The notes under the pieces: generated by a model
The model's input: only the letters and a program-made list of their open reading frames with translations
Told to the model about the DNA's origin: nothing
The model's database searches: none
Translations under genes and position numbers: made by a program
Assembly: GCA_033549365.1 (NCBI GenBank)
Contig: JAWSUF010000001.1
Span: 1 to 64,000 of the forward strand
Reading direction: 5' to 3'
DNA: 64,000 nt
Origin: Acidobacteriota bacterium
GTDB lineage: Bacteria > Acidobacteriota > Aminicenantia > Aminicenantales > Saccharicenantaceae
Shown: positions 1-7,032 of the stretch, in pieces
Layout: every line of letters begins with the position of its first letter
Numbering within the stretch: the first letter of the stretch is position 1

Positions 1-110
1 CCACAATATATTGTTGTTAGTATCAATATGCCACAACTTAGAGTTAGGTGCTACGCTGGCGTCTGCGTATGTTCCTGATTTTGCTTAAGTTATAGGAGGC
101 TCATAGAATA
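1..110. promoter_or_regulatory. Upstream region of the first small gene, with a 12-bp palindrome
   Basis: Non-coding stretch at the window edge. It has a perfect 12-bp A/T palindrome ACAATATATTGT at 3-14, a possible operator, and a Shine-Dalgarno-like TAGGAGG about a dozen bases before the ATG at 111. No clear sigma-70 promoter is seen. Confidence 0.3.
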
Positions 111-221
111 ATGGCGAAAGTCGGGTTTGAGGCCGTTGAAAAGGGCGAGGCCTTCATTCCGGCAGCTGTGAAAGCGCAGGCCGGCCGGGCGATCGAAAAA
201 GCAGAAAGAGGGATCGAATGA
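111..221 (+). CDS. 36-aa small hypothetical protein
   Basis: Short open frame starting at ATG 111 behind a good ribosome site (TAGGAGG). It ends in a TGA that overlaps the ATG of the RadC-like gene (ATGA, 218-221), the usual sign of translational coupling. The product is Ala/Glu/Lys-rich, probably helical, begins MAKVGFEAVEKGEAF and has no motif I recognise. The real evidence is the ribosome site and the coupled overlap; there is no family support. Confidence 0.45.
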   Translation: MAKVGFEAVEKGEAFIPAAVKAQAGRAIEKAERGIE

Positions 222-691
222 GCGGCGGTATTTCTCTTTCAATCCGCATTAATGAAGCGCCGACCCCTTCGGTCATTTATCCGAGAATGACCAAAGCGGA
301 GGATGTCGCGGCCGTACTCAAGCCGATTGTCCGGGCCGGGAGGGAATTATTCCTTATCGTTCATTTGAACAGCAAGAACGATATCCTTGACATTGAAGCC
401 CACACAATCGGCGACTCAAGCAGCGCCAGCGTGTTTCTCCGGGAGGTTTTCCGGTCCCTGCTGCATCGGGGAGCAGATCGGTTTATCTGTGTTCACAATC
501 ACCCGAGCGGAGATCCCGGACCAAGTCCGGCCGACTCCGAGATTACAAGGACGGTCTACGATGGCGCCCAAGTCCTGGGCCTTGATTTCCTCGATCATAT
601 CATCCTGGGGAAAAATGGCTATTACAGTTTCGCGGAACAAGGCCTGATGCCGACGACATGGCGGACCAGGTCTAATCAAGTCAGACAGTGA
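218..691 (+). CDS. RadC-like JAB/MPN domain protein
   Basis: 157-aa protein with the RadC/JAMM metalloprotease-type signature: HNHPSGDPGPSP followed by AD, giving the His-x-His-Pro...Ser...Asp metal-site pattern, then the RadC tail LDHIILGKNGYYSF. Full-length chromosomal RadC (about 225 aa) carries an N-terminal helix-hairpin-helix part that is absent here. Short RadC-like proteins of this kind are typical of plasmids, prophages and integrated elements. Their molecular role is unsettled; a repair function is not well supported for the family. It is translationally coupled to the 36-aa gene before it. Its place at the far end of the tRNA-linked accessory region fits a mobile origin. Confidence 0.85.
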   Translation: MSGGISLSIRINEAPTPSVIYPRMTKAEDVAAVLKPIVRAGRELFLIVHLNSKNDILDIEAHTIGDSSSASVFLREVFRSLLHRGADRFICVHNHPSGDPGPSPADSEITRTVYDGAQVLGLDFLDHIILGKNGYYSFAEQGLMPTTWRTRSNQVRQ

Positions 692-859
692 AAGGATACG
701 ATTCTATTTCTCTTGCGGATCTTTCACGGATTCCGCTTGTCATAATCCCCCACTATTGCAATAATAATTCCTACTCAGAGAGCAACCGCGGGATATCGCC
801 CAAGGCAAAGCGAGGATGAAAGCAGTCATCGGAGATCGGGATAAGAAGGCAAGAAGCTA

Positions 860-1042
860 ATGAGCACCCGTCACGCTATTGATCCAGAAAGGCGAAGGGC
901 CGCGATTAAGGAAAGCCGGGGCTTAAGAGTCGCCCTGGACGTCATCATGGCATGCGAAGAAATCGAAATGAATACAGCGCTTGCGATTTGCGATGAAATA
1001 ATCGCCCGGTATGTTGAAAACGATCTCCCGGGCATGGCTTAA
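860..1042 (+). CDS. 60-aa hypothetical protein
   Basis: Small charged protein beginning MSTRHAIDPERRRAA, with a purine-rich stretch (GAAGGCAAGAAG) before its ATG. It looks helical, Ile/Ala/Glu-rich and soluble. No family is recognised. It sits 168 bp after the RadC-like gene on the same strand, inside the accessory region, so it may belong to the same element. Support is the start context and plausible composition only. Confidence 0.45.
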   Translation: MSTRHAIDPERRRAAIKESRGLRVALDVIMACEEIEMNTALAICDEIIARYVENDLPGMA

Positions 1043-1368
1043 ACTCTTGTCGCCAATCACTTTTTATCATTGCTAAGGATTCCGCTCAATCCATCAAGTC
1101 GCTTTCCTGAATTACTGCTTCTGCCGGCCAACATAAGCTTCCTAATGCCCATTGTGCCACCCTCGTCCGTTTTGCCGTCCTGGGCGCTCCCAGCGCTGCT
1201 CTCGTGCATCAGGGCCCGGAATGAGGGGCAGCGGATCACTATCGCCCAGGGTGGCTGTTTACAGCGCTCCGTACACCGCGCACATATTGGTTTACTCATT
1301 TTCCTTTGACCTTCTGGAACACATTACATTGTGTCTGAACAATGACCGCTTTCTGCCAGAAGTAAAGT

Positions 1369-1386
1369 TGGATATTTTAGTGGACA
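1369..1386 (-). repeat. Copy of the 18-bp TGTCCACTAAAAT motif
   Basis: Read on the minus strand this is TGTCCACTAAAATATCCA. It matches positions 4918-4935 on the plus strand at 17 of 18 bases. The two copies are inverted with their TG ends facing each other across about 3.5 kb of accessory genes. Confidence 0.6.
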
Positions 1387-1517
1387 TTTCGCCACTGGCC
1401 GGAACGGTTTTCCCCATATAGAGCATCTGACTCCCAATCAAAAGGCCGGGGCAGGAATTGGACAGCATCTCGGGCCCCTGTGGGTCGAAATCTGTGAGTA
1501 CTTTTCCGGCCCTGAGC

Positions 1518-1717
1518 TGTTCTAAACGTCTAGAATAGGTCGACCCCTTCAGCACCCCTAAAAAGGTGCCTTTTCGGCTATCCTGTTCTAAGCCCCTAGA
1601 ACAGGTCCACCTGGGGAAAACCTTGACCTGTTTTTGCTATTCTTGAGTTGTTCTATCTGTTCTAGAACAACGGTGATGTAACCTGTTCTGTTCTCTCTCT
1701 CTATAAGAGAGAACAGG
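1518..1717. repeat. Array of TGTTCTA / TAGAACA inverted repeats (candidate origin or operator region)
   Basis: Four nested inverted repeats share one half-site. TGTTCTA(6 nt)TAGAATA lies at 1518-1537. CCTGTTCTA(6 nt)TAGAACAGG lies at 1582-1605. TTGTTCTA(7 nt)TAGAACAA lies at 1648-1670 and contains the perfect palindrome TGTTCTAGAACA (1658-1669). CTGTTCTCTCT(7 nt)AGAGAGAACAG lies around 1688-1716. The last hairpin is directly after the stop of the replication ATPase and could also work as an RNA hairpin, but no U-tract follows it. Repeated sites next to a replication gene resemble iterons or multi-site operators; this is inference. Confidence 0.55.
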
Positions 1718-1730
1718 TACAGGATCACGG

Positions 1731-3089
1731 TCAACTGATCGGCTCATAAAATCGTGCTCCCTTAAATCCTTTGTGTGATCGCCACCACTTCCCTTCGCCG
1801 CGATTGAGAAGCGTGATGAATGATCCGCGCATCTTCGGCCCGATGCCGGTGGCCTTGGCCCATTCTATGATCTCGCTCTGATTCTTGCCGGCGCCATCCC
1901 CGGCAATAAATTTGGCGATGGCGTCGATGGCTGAAACGTTGGGATCTTCCGCGATGGTGAAGCCGCCCGCGTCGGGGTCGAGTGTCAGGAACATGCGGAA
2001 AGGCTCGTACCGCGTCTTCTTGCCGGTGCCTAGGCTCAGGAGCGCGTGCGGGTCAAAGCAGCCATCCTCAATCTCCTCGAGGGTGCACTTCTTGACTTTG
2101 TAGAAGCTGAGAACGTGATCGGCCAGGTCACTCCAGGCCGTGCTGCCCTTGGAGGCTCGCTCGTTTAGTTTGGTGGTGTGGTGAAGCAGGAGTACGTCGT
2201 TATCAAGCTCCCGGATCTCCTTGAGGCGCCCCATAAACAGGCTCACATCTTGAGAGCTGTTCTCGTCGCCGTCGTGCGCTGCCCGTGTTGTGTCGAAGAT
2301 GAGAAGGCTTTCCGCTGGGAGCTTCTTGTAGAGCTCCCAATCTCGCGAGTCGAGCTTAGGCGGCCGTGGGTTGAAACTGAGATGCCAGAATAGCACATCC
2401 CGGATGTTGAGCTTCTTAACGCGCTCAATGAGTTGCGGCCAGGGATTCTCGAAGTCGACATAGATAACCCGGCGCTGCATGGTGGTGAGGCCGAGAAACG
2501 GAACACCCCCGGAGACGGCCTTGGCAAGACACAAAGCAAGCCATGTTTTCCCCAGGCCGCCGGGACCATGGAGCAGCGTCAGTGCCCTTCGTGGAATCAA
2601 CTTCTCGGCCGTCCATTCAACCTTTGTTTCGATTGACTGAAGGGTGGATCCTGGAATGAGAACATCGGAAGGATCTAGCACGTGGCCGTGTTGGATGGCG
2701 TCGTATTTATCAAGATCCGGCAAGATCTCATTAATATCAAGCACCCCACTCTTTGCCTGATCATTGATCTCCATGAAGATCCTGAGCGTGATTTGGTGTT
2801 TCCGCATGTCAAACACGCGCCGGCAGAAATCTCCGGCATCGAGCTTGATCTGTCCACTGTAAAGACTCGAAACGAATGAGGAATCTCCATCCTTCCCCCC
2901 TAGCCTTCGGGCGAGTAGAAGCGGGTCGATTTCCTTGGGTCGACCTTCTTCCCACAGCTCGCTGATCGCCTGGAAGGTTGAGCGGAGGCGGCCAGCCGGA
3001 AAATCGGAATCCGTGAGATCGCAGCTTTCAATGAGTGTCGGTTGAATCACCAGGGCGCCAAGTACAGCAAGCTCGAGGTCGGTATTCAT
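1731..3089 (-). CDS. DnaB-N / RecA-like (AAA_25, RepA-type) replication ATPase
   Basis: 452-aa protein. Residues about 1-110 resemble the DnaB helicase N-terminal domain (start MNTDLELAVLGALVIQP). From about 160 there is a RepA-like hexameric ATPase core with Walker A GPGGLGKT at 175-182, VIYVDFEN and a Walker B-like LLIFDTT, then LLLHHTTK. The C-terminal 80 residues look like a winged-helix region. Such proteins load or act as helicases in plasmid, phage and integrative-element replication. It follows the excisionase-like gene by 8 bp, so the two are probably co-transcribed. The repeat array lies just past its 3' end. Function is inferred from domain layout; it may instead be a primase-helicase-like factor. 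Confidence 0.8.
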   Translation of the reverse strand: MNTDLELAVLGALVIQPTLIESCDLTDSDFPAGRLRSTFQAISELWEEGRPKEIDPLLLARRLGGKDGDSSFVSSLYSGQIKLDAGDFCRRVFDMRKHQITLRIFMEINDQAKSGVLDINEILPDLDKYDAIQHGHVLDPSDVLIPGSTLQSIETKVEWTAEKLIPRRALTLLHGPGGLGKTWLALCLAKAVSGGVPFLGLTTMQRRVIYVDFENPWPQLIERVKKLNIRDVLFWHLSFNPRPPKLDSRDWELYKKLPAESLLIFDTTRAAHDGDENSSQDVSLFMGRLKEIRELDNDVLLLHHTTKLNERASKGSTAWSDLADHVLSFYKVKKCTLEEIEDGCFDPHALLSLGTGKKTRYEPFRMFLTLDPDAGGFTIAEDPNVSAIDAIAKFIAGDGAGKNQSEIIEWAKATGIGPKMRGSFITLLNRGEGKWWRSHKGFKGARFYEPIS

Positions 3090-3097
3090 CGGATGAC

Positions 3098-3313
3098 CTA
3101 TTTCCCCTCGAGACGCTGTCCATACTCCCTTGGCCCGATGCTCTCGCGCTCAAGAAGTGCATCGAGCGCCCGCTTGTCGATCCGTAGGCCTATGCCGGCA
3201 ACCTTAGCGTGGGGTAGCTTCCGTTGATGGCAAGACCTGTATATGCTCTTCTTGTTGAGGTTGAGATATGAGGCCGCCTCCGATGCCGTGAGCCATCTTC
3301 TTTCAATGCCCAT
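3098..3313 (-). CDS. Excisionase-type HTH (HTH_17) DNA-binding protein
   Basis: 71-aa protein with the helix-turn-helix pattern WLTASEAASYLNLNKKSIYR and a following KLPHAKVAGIGLRI wing, typical of MerR-like excisionase-family (HTH_17) proteins. The start chosen is the ATG at 3313, preceded by a textbook AAGGAGGTGATC; an upstream GTG in frame lies inside that ribosome site. In integrated elements such proteins act as recombination directionality factors or as regulators. It lies 8 bp ahead of the replication ATPase. No integrase partner is visible in this window. Confidence 0.8.
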   Translation of the reverse strand: MGIERRWLTASEAASYLNLNKKSIYRSCHQRKLPHAKVAGIGLRIDKRALDALLERESIGPREYGQRLEGK

Positions 3314-3340
3314 GATCACCTCCTTAATTTTCCCTTTCGT

Positions 3341-3550
3341 TCATAGGTCGTCCTGCATACTTGGGATAAGCCAATACTCTTCTACCTCCAGCGCGTGCGC
3401 CAAGCGCTCAGATTGCTCTTTTGAAGGCCGCTGATATCCACACTCAATGCGGCTGATTGAACTGTAATGGATGCCAGCCTCAGGCCGTAACCGACATTGA
3501 GTTTTACTCGCAAATAATCTTGCTTCCCGCAACCGATTTTTCTTTCTCAT
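3341..3550 (-). CDS. Xre-family transcriptional regulator
   Basis: 69-aa protein that is almost entirely one Cro/C1-type helix-turn-helix: RLFASKTQCRL followed by IHYSSISRIECGYQRPS, then a short tail ending LIPSMQDDL. A Shine-Dalgarno TGAGGT precedes the ATG. An 18-bp perfect palindrome about 100 bp upstream (3646-3663) is a natural candidate for its operator, and matching half-sites occur at 1406-1415 and 1613-1622. It is likely the switch regulator of the accessory element; no targets are shown directly. Confidence 0.8.
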   Translation of the reverse strand: MRKKNRLREARLFASKTQCRLRPEAGIHYSSISRIECGYQRPSKEQSERLAHALEVEEYWLIPSMQDDL

Positions 3551-3645
3551 TTTTACCTCAGGACATTATTAATTTTTCTGATGCTCTGAAGACAGGATAG
3601 GATAGAAAAGAATTGTCTGTAATGATGAAAGTAAAGCTGAGATGT

Positions 3646-3663
3646 GTTTTCCCTAGGGAAAAC
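3646..3663. promoter_or_regulatory. 18-bp perfect palindrome, candidate Xre operator
   Basis: GTTTTCCCTAGGGAAAAC is identical to its reverse complement. It lies in the 140-bp gap upstream of the Xre gene (minus strand) and downstream of the 359-aa gene. Half-site copies in the 1.4-1.6 kb region support a shared regulator. Confidence 0.55.
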
Positions 3664-3690
3664 CAAGGAGGCGTTTAATTTCCCCCTTTT

Positions 3691-4770
3691 TTAGGTGGGT
3701 TTCAAGGGTTGCCGACGGGCACCGAGAGCTTTGATTTTTCTGTCAATGTTCCGAATGGATTTTTTAATCAGATCTTTGAATGGCGAATGATCGCCAGCTA
3801 AATATGCTTCTCGATCAGCTTCAAAAAATTCGGGGGGATTATTCGGCTTTCTTGAAAGCTCGTCAATCATTTCTGGAAAGAGTTCTTCCCATATCTTGGC
3901 GATCTTCCCCGGACTCAATCCAGCGGCCTTGAGATCATACCAGCACAAATCTCGAGCAAAGGTCTTGAATTTCTCAGGCTGCTTTTCGTAGATGTTCTTC
4001 TGCATTTCTTCGACTTCATCCCAAACCTTGGCGATGTCGTTCTTCCTAGTCCATGGTCCGATGCAGATATAGATCGGGAAAGCAGGGTCACGGAGTAATC
4101 GAAAGCCGATTCGATCCTGAATCAATTTCACCGGAGGATCAAGATGTTTTTTAAAATTATCTAGTTTCCCATTCCATGACGGTTGTAAGTGCCATTTTCG
4201 GCAGAACTCAGTCCATTTTTTTTCATATCTTTTGTATACAAAGATGTGCATCTGCAATAAAATTTCTTCAGCCTCGCAATCTACATCATCGGGAACAAGA
4301 ACAGTATTAAGGTCGGGCTCCGAAAAAAAATATGAATCCCTTTCAATCATACAGACATCACACTCATTCTTTTTACATCGCCCATCATAATTGCGCCGGA
4401 TATTACATCTCATCTGTCTATTATCATTATAATCATCAATAATGTTGAAAGGCGGATAAGCTTTCTTTAAGCGAGAAAATATGGCAGATTCTTTTTCTGC
4501 AACCTTGAGGCTAGGCTTGTAAATACTCATATCACGCTGTGGATCTAAAAATTTAATTTCAGGAAGCTCGATGATTTCTTCTTCATTACACACGCTGAAA
4601 AATCCATCCCCCAACCTATTCTTGATTCCCTCAAGCTCTTCGAGAAAATCGTTTTTGCGCTTCAGTAATTCAGCCTGCTGCTCTGATGGGCTATATGGAT
4701 CTGTGCGCGCCTTGTATTCTTCGATCCGTTGGATGGCTGCGTCGGGCGGCGGCGCTTTCTTGGTCCTCAT
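3691..4770 (-). CDS. 359-aa hypothetical protein with a Cys cluster
   Basis: Preceded by a strong GGGAGGTAGAT ribosome site, so the start at 4770 is well supported. The N-terminal third is charged and probably coiled (LLKRKNDFLEELEGIKNRLG). A cysteine cluster, CNIRRNYDGRCKKNECDVC, near residue 125-145 could bind zinc. The C-terminal part holds IAKVWDEVEEMQ and a later similar IAKIWEELFPEM, suggesting a repeated helical element. The gene is distinctly A/T-rich compared with the chromosome to its right, as expected for acquired DNA. I do not recognise a family. It is the last gene before the tRNA, the position where an integrase would normally be, but it shows no tyrosine- or serine-recombinase motif. 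Confidence 0.75.
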   Translation of the reverse strand: MRTKKAPPPDAAIQRIEEYKARTDPYSPSEQQAELLKRKNDFLEELEGIKNRLGDGFFSVCNEEEIIELPEIKFLDPQRDMSIYKPSLKVAEKESAIFSRLKKAYPPFNIIDDYNDNRQMRCNIRRNYDGRCKKNECDVCMIERDSYFFSEPDLNTVLVPDDVDCEAEEILLQMHIFVYKRYEKKWTEFCRKWHLQPSWNGKLDNFKKHLDPPVKLIQDRIGFRLLRDPAFPIYICIGPWTRKNDIAKVWDEVEEMQKNIYEKQPEKFKTFARDLCWYDLKAAGLSPGKIAKIWEELFPEMIDELSRKPNNPPEFFEADREAYLAGDHSPFKDLIKKSIRNIDRKIKALGARRQPLKPT

Positions 4771-5033
4771 ATCTACCTCCCTGGTGTAGATGCCCTGAAA
4801 GAAAGATCCGGGCCAGGCGGTAGGGATTCCGCTTTTCGGGAGCTACCCTAGACCCGGGTTTATCTATCGATGACAACGTAAGCCGGAGATGCTAGCCTGT
4901 CAAGCTCACTTTCCAACTGTCCACTAAAATGTCCACTATTAGGTTGAATTATGCGGAAATCTAGGGATTCCGGTTGAAAGTGGGAATAGACAGAGACCAG
5001 CCCTAAGTCGCTGATTTTCTTGGGGAATATGGG
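4771..5033. other. Gap between accessory element and tRNA-Arg
   Basis: No supported gene; a 62-codon minus-strand frame (4860-5048) has no recognisable product. The upstream leader of the 359-aa gene folds as GGTAG...CCG/CGG...CTACC (about 4820-4850). The tandem motif TGTCCACTA lies at 4918-4941. The junction with chromosomal DNA should be here or at the tRNA 3' end. Confidence 0.4.
4918..4941 (+). repeat. Tandem TGTCCACTA motif near the tRNA
   Basis: TGTCCACTAAAA is followed directly by TGTCCACTATTA (12-bp period). The first 18 bases match an inverted copy at 1369-1386 with one difference. This could be recombinase arm sites or a transposon end. Confidence 0.6.
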
Positions 5034-5110
5034 TGGCGCGCCCGGCACGACTTGAACGTGCGACCTTCTGATTCGTAGTCAGGCGCTCTATCCAACTGAG
5101 CTACGGGCGC
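5034..5110 (-). tRNA. tRNA-Arg (anticodon ACG)
   Basis: The minus strand reads GCGCCCGTAGCTCAGTTGG at the 5' end (5110), a D-arm, the anticodon loop CTACGAA (anticodon ACG), a T-arm GCACG-TTCAAGT-CGTGC, a closing acceptor strand CGGGCGC, discriminator G and an encoded CCA (5036-5034). The acceptor stem pairs over 7 bp. The 3' end faces the accessory region, the usual arrangement for elements integrated at a tRNA 3' end. Confidence 0.97.
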
Positions 5111-5167
5111 GCCCGGCGGAAAAGCCCGCCGAATTCAGGCTTAATATAGCTTATCCCCGAACAATTT

Positions 5168-6484
5168 TCAACGGCCCGGTTTTCCGGCTTTTTTCATCTT
5201 GCCGCGGATGCGGGCGACCCGCCGCTCAAAGTCCCTGCGCCAGGCTTCGGAGCCCTTCTCGATGGCCAGGGCCCACCCCTCCTCCGCGATGCGGAGAGCG
5301 TCTTCGTAATTCTTTTCCCGGTGCTCGAAATGCATGGACAGCTCCCGGAATCCGGAGATATCATCGGCCGCAACCGCTTCCTGCCAGAGCGGCAGGGCCT
5401 TGTCCCAAGACCGCATTTTCTTGAAATGATTCGAGAGATATTTCCGGGCCAGAAGCGAGACATCCGGAGACAGCCGTCCGGCCAGAGCTTTTTCCAAAAG
5501 TTGGGCCGAACGTCCTTTTTCGCCCGCCCTGCCGAGCATCCGGGCCACGCCGAAAACATCCATGGCGTCGGCGTCCTCCGCGCCGTCCTCCCCCGCCCGA
5601 GACACCAGAACCGCCCCGGCGACAAGAAGGCCCAGAAGCGAGAGAATGTCCTCCTCGTTGTGATAAATGATGGGCTCAATCAGGGAAGAGTCGCCCGTTC
5701 TCAAATACTGAAAATATCGCCCGGGGATTTCCGCCGAGGGGATGTCTTCATCCCGGCCGGCCTGAACGATCTCTCGGGCCAGGTGACAGAGGCGGCAGTT
5801 TTCATACTTATGTTTCCAGAGCTGGCGGGCCGAAATGAGAAAGTCGAGATGAGGCAGCCCGTTGAGACGGCAGGACGTTCTCTGAAGCGCGAAACGGGTT
5901 TCCAGGATCGGAAGATCGAAGGCCTTGCCGTTATAACTCACGACGGAACGGAAGCCCATGTCGCCGAAGAATTCGCCGAGTTCCCTGATCATCCGGCCTT
6001 CCTCGCCAATGTCTCCAAGGAAATATTGACGGACCTTGAACCCCCCGTCACGAAAATATCCCAGCCCGACAAGAAAGGGAACCGTGCCCGTTCCTCCGGA
6101 AAGGCCGGTCGTTTCCAGGTCGATCATGACGGATGTCGAAAGATCCAACCCGCCGAATTCCGGATCTCGGCTGAGGAAACTCAGAATCTCACCGGGGACC
6201 TGGAGGCTCAAAGCCAGGGGGATTTTTCCGTAGCTGGTTTCCAGACGATAGGGATTCTCGATGACCCGAAGAGGCTCGCGTCCGGCCGCCAAAGGCGCCG
6301 ACTCGCGGGGCCGGACGGCTTTTCCTCCGTCTTTTCGGGTCAGGGTGACAAGCCGTTCGAGCTTTTCCTTGACGGACAGATCTTCATCCCGCCCGATTTT
6401 TTTCCAGGTTTCCTCAATGACCTGGGACCGATTGCGTCCCGAACGCCGGTTCCGGAGCCAATTCAGTTTGTCTTCGGCCTTCAT
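5168..6484 (-). CDS. Ribonuclease H-like (YprB-type DEDD) exonuclease with TPR-like tail
   Basis: 438-aa protein. Residues about 110-290 carry a DEDD 3'-5' exonuclease-like fold: DLETTGLSGGTG (motif I), VVSYNGKAFDLPIL (motif II) and YHNEEDILSLLGL (motif III). This matches the YprB/ribonuclease H-like family. The C-terminal 130 residues form helical repeats resembling TPRs (WDKALPLWQEAV, YEDALRIAEEGW). The start at 6484 was chosen over a longer frame because it has a GCAGGAG ribosome site and avoids overlap with the YjbQ gene upstream. YjbQ lies 34 bp before it on the same strand. The nucleic-acid substrate is unknown. Confidence 0.85.
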   Translation of the reverse strand: MKAEDKLNWLRNRRSGRNRSQVIEETWKKIGRDEDLSVKEKLERLVTLTRKDGGKAVRPRESAPLAAGREPLRVIENPYRLETSYGKIPLALSLQVPGEILSFLSRDPEFGGLDLSTSVMIDLETTGLSGGTGTVPFLVGLGYFRDGGFKVRQYFLGDIGEEGRMIRELGEFFGDMGFRSVVSYNGKAFDLPILETRFALQRTSCRLNGLPHLDFLISARQLWKHKYENCRLCHLAREIVQAGRDEDIPSAEIPGRYFQYLRTGDSSLIEPIIYHNEEDILSLLGLLVAGAVLVSRAGEDGAEDADAMDVFGVARMLGRAGEKGRSAQLLEKALAGRLSPDVSLLARKYLSNHFKKMRSWDKALPLWQEAVAADDISGFRELSMHFEHREKNYEDALRIAEEGWALAIEKGSEAWRRDFERRVARIRGKMKKAGKPGR

Positions 6485-6518
6485 GTCTCCTGCTCCGTTT
6501 CCGCCTTTCGTCTCCCGC

Positions 6519-6938
6519 TTATTCCCCCATGAATTGCAGGGCCACGGTCCGCGTGCGGGACCGGTTGTCGAAATCGACACAGACGATCTGCTGCCACGTT
6601 CCAAGACGGAGCCGCCCGCCGGTGAAAGGCACGGTCAACGACGGTCCCACCAGAGAAGCCCGGACATGGGAAAACCCGTTGCCGTCCCCCCATCTTTTGT
6701 CGTGTTCGTATGAGGCGCCGGCCGGAGCGAGCCGTTCCATCAGCCGGGCGAAATCAGACTCCAGACCCGGCTCATACTCGATGGTGGTCACGGCCGCGGT
6801 CGATCCCGTGGCGAAAACAACGACGATGCCGTCTTTCAATCCGGACCGCTCGAGGCTCTCCTGCACAAGACCGGTGATATCCTTCATATCGCCGTTTCCG
6901 CGAGTGGCGAAGCTCAATGTGTCGGCTTTTATGGTCAT
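6519..6938 (-). CDS. YjbQ / UPF0047 family protein
   Basis: 139-aa protein matching the UPF0047 family: GIVVVFATGSTAAVTTIEYE, then HDKRWGDGNGFSHVRASLVG and the C-terminal GTWQQIVCVDFDNRSRTRTV. The conserved His/Gln/Asp pattern and length are typical. Some members have weak thiamine-phosphate-synthase-like activity; the physiological role is uncertain. The start at 6938 has GGGGAG upstream and is preferred to a 10-codon longer frame. The gene is divergent from rhaB. Confidence 0.9.
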   Translation of the reverse strand: MTIKADTLSFATRGNGDMKDITGLVQESLERSGLKDGIVVVFATGSTAAVTTIEYEPGLESDFARLMERLAPAGASYEHDKRWGDGNGFSHVRASLVGPSLTVPFTGGRLRLGTWQQIVCVDFDNRSRTRTVALQFMGE

Positions 6939-7032
6939 GCTCGCATCTCCCCGGCCATCATAAGTCAAAACCCCGGTTTTTTCAAAGACCGGGTTGCCGA
7001 CGGGCGGACTTTGCCCGATAATGGTCTTCCGA

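Larger units (their letters stand above)
1043..1730. other. Non-coding region of the accessory element with clustered repeats
   Basis: About 690 bases without a convincing gene; the open frames here have no recognisable product. It contains one copy of an 18-bp motif shared with the tRNA-proximal side (1369-1386). A 10-bp inverted pair, GGTTTTCCCC at 1406-1415 and GGGGAAAACC at 1613-1622, matches the half-site of the palindrome upstream of the Xre gene. A hairpin GCACC...GGTGC lies near 1551-1570, and the TGTTCTA array follows. It lies beyond the 3' end of the replication ATPase gene and could hold an origin. Confidence 0.5.

Noticed and set aside
1043-1400. Transposase fragment suggested by the repeats
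   Set aside because: Translations of both strands show no DDE, IstA/IstB or other transposase motif.
1688-1717. Rho-independent terminator of the replication ATPase
   Set aside because: Hairpin is good, but no U-tract follows on the minus strand; better explained as part of the repeat array.
4860-5048. 62-aa minus-strand protein overlapping the tRNA 3' end
   Set aside because: Runs into the tRNA gene, has no ribosome site and no recognisable integrase C-terminus.
5321-6532. 403-codon plus-strand frame opposite the RNase H-like gene
   Set aside because: Antisense shadow of a clear DEDD-nuclease gene; no motif, low-complexity composition typical of GC-rich antisense frames.
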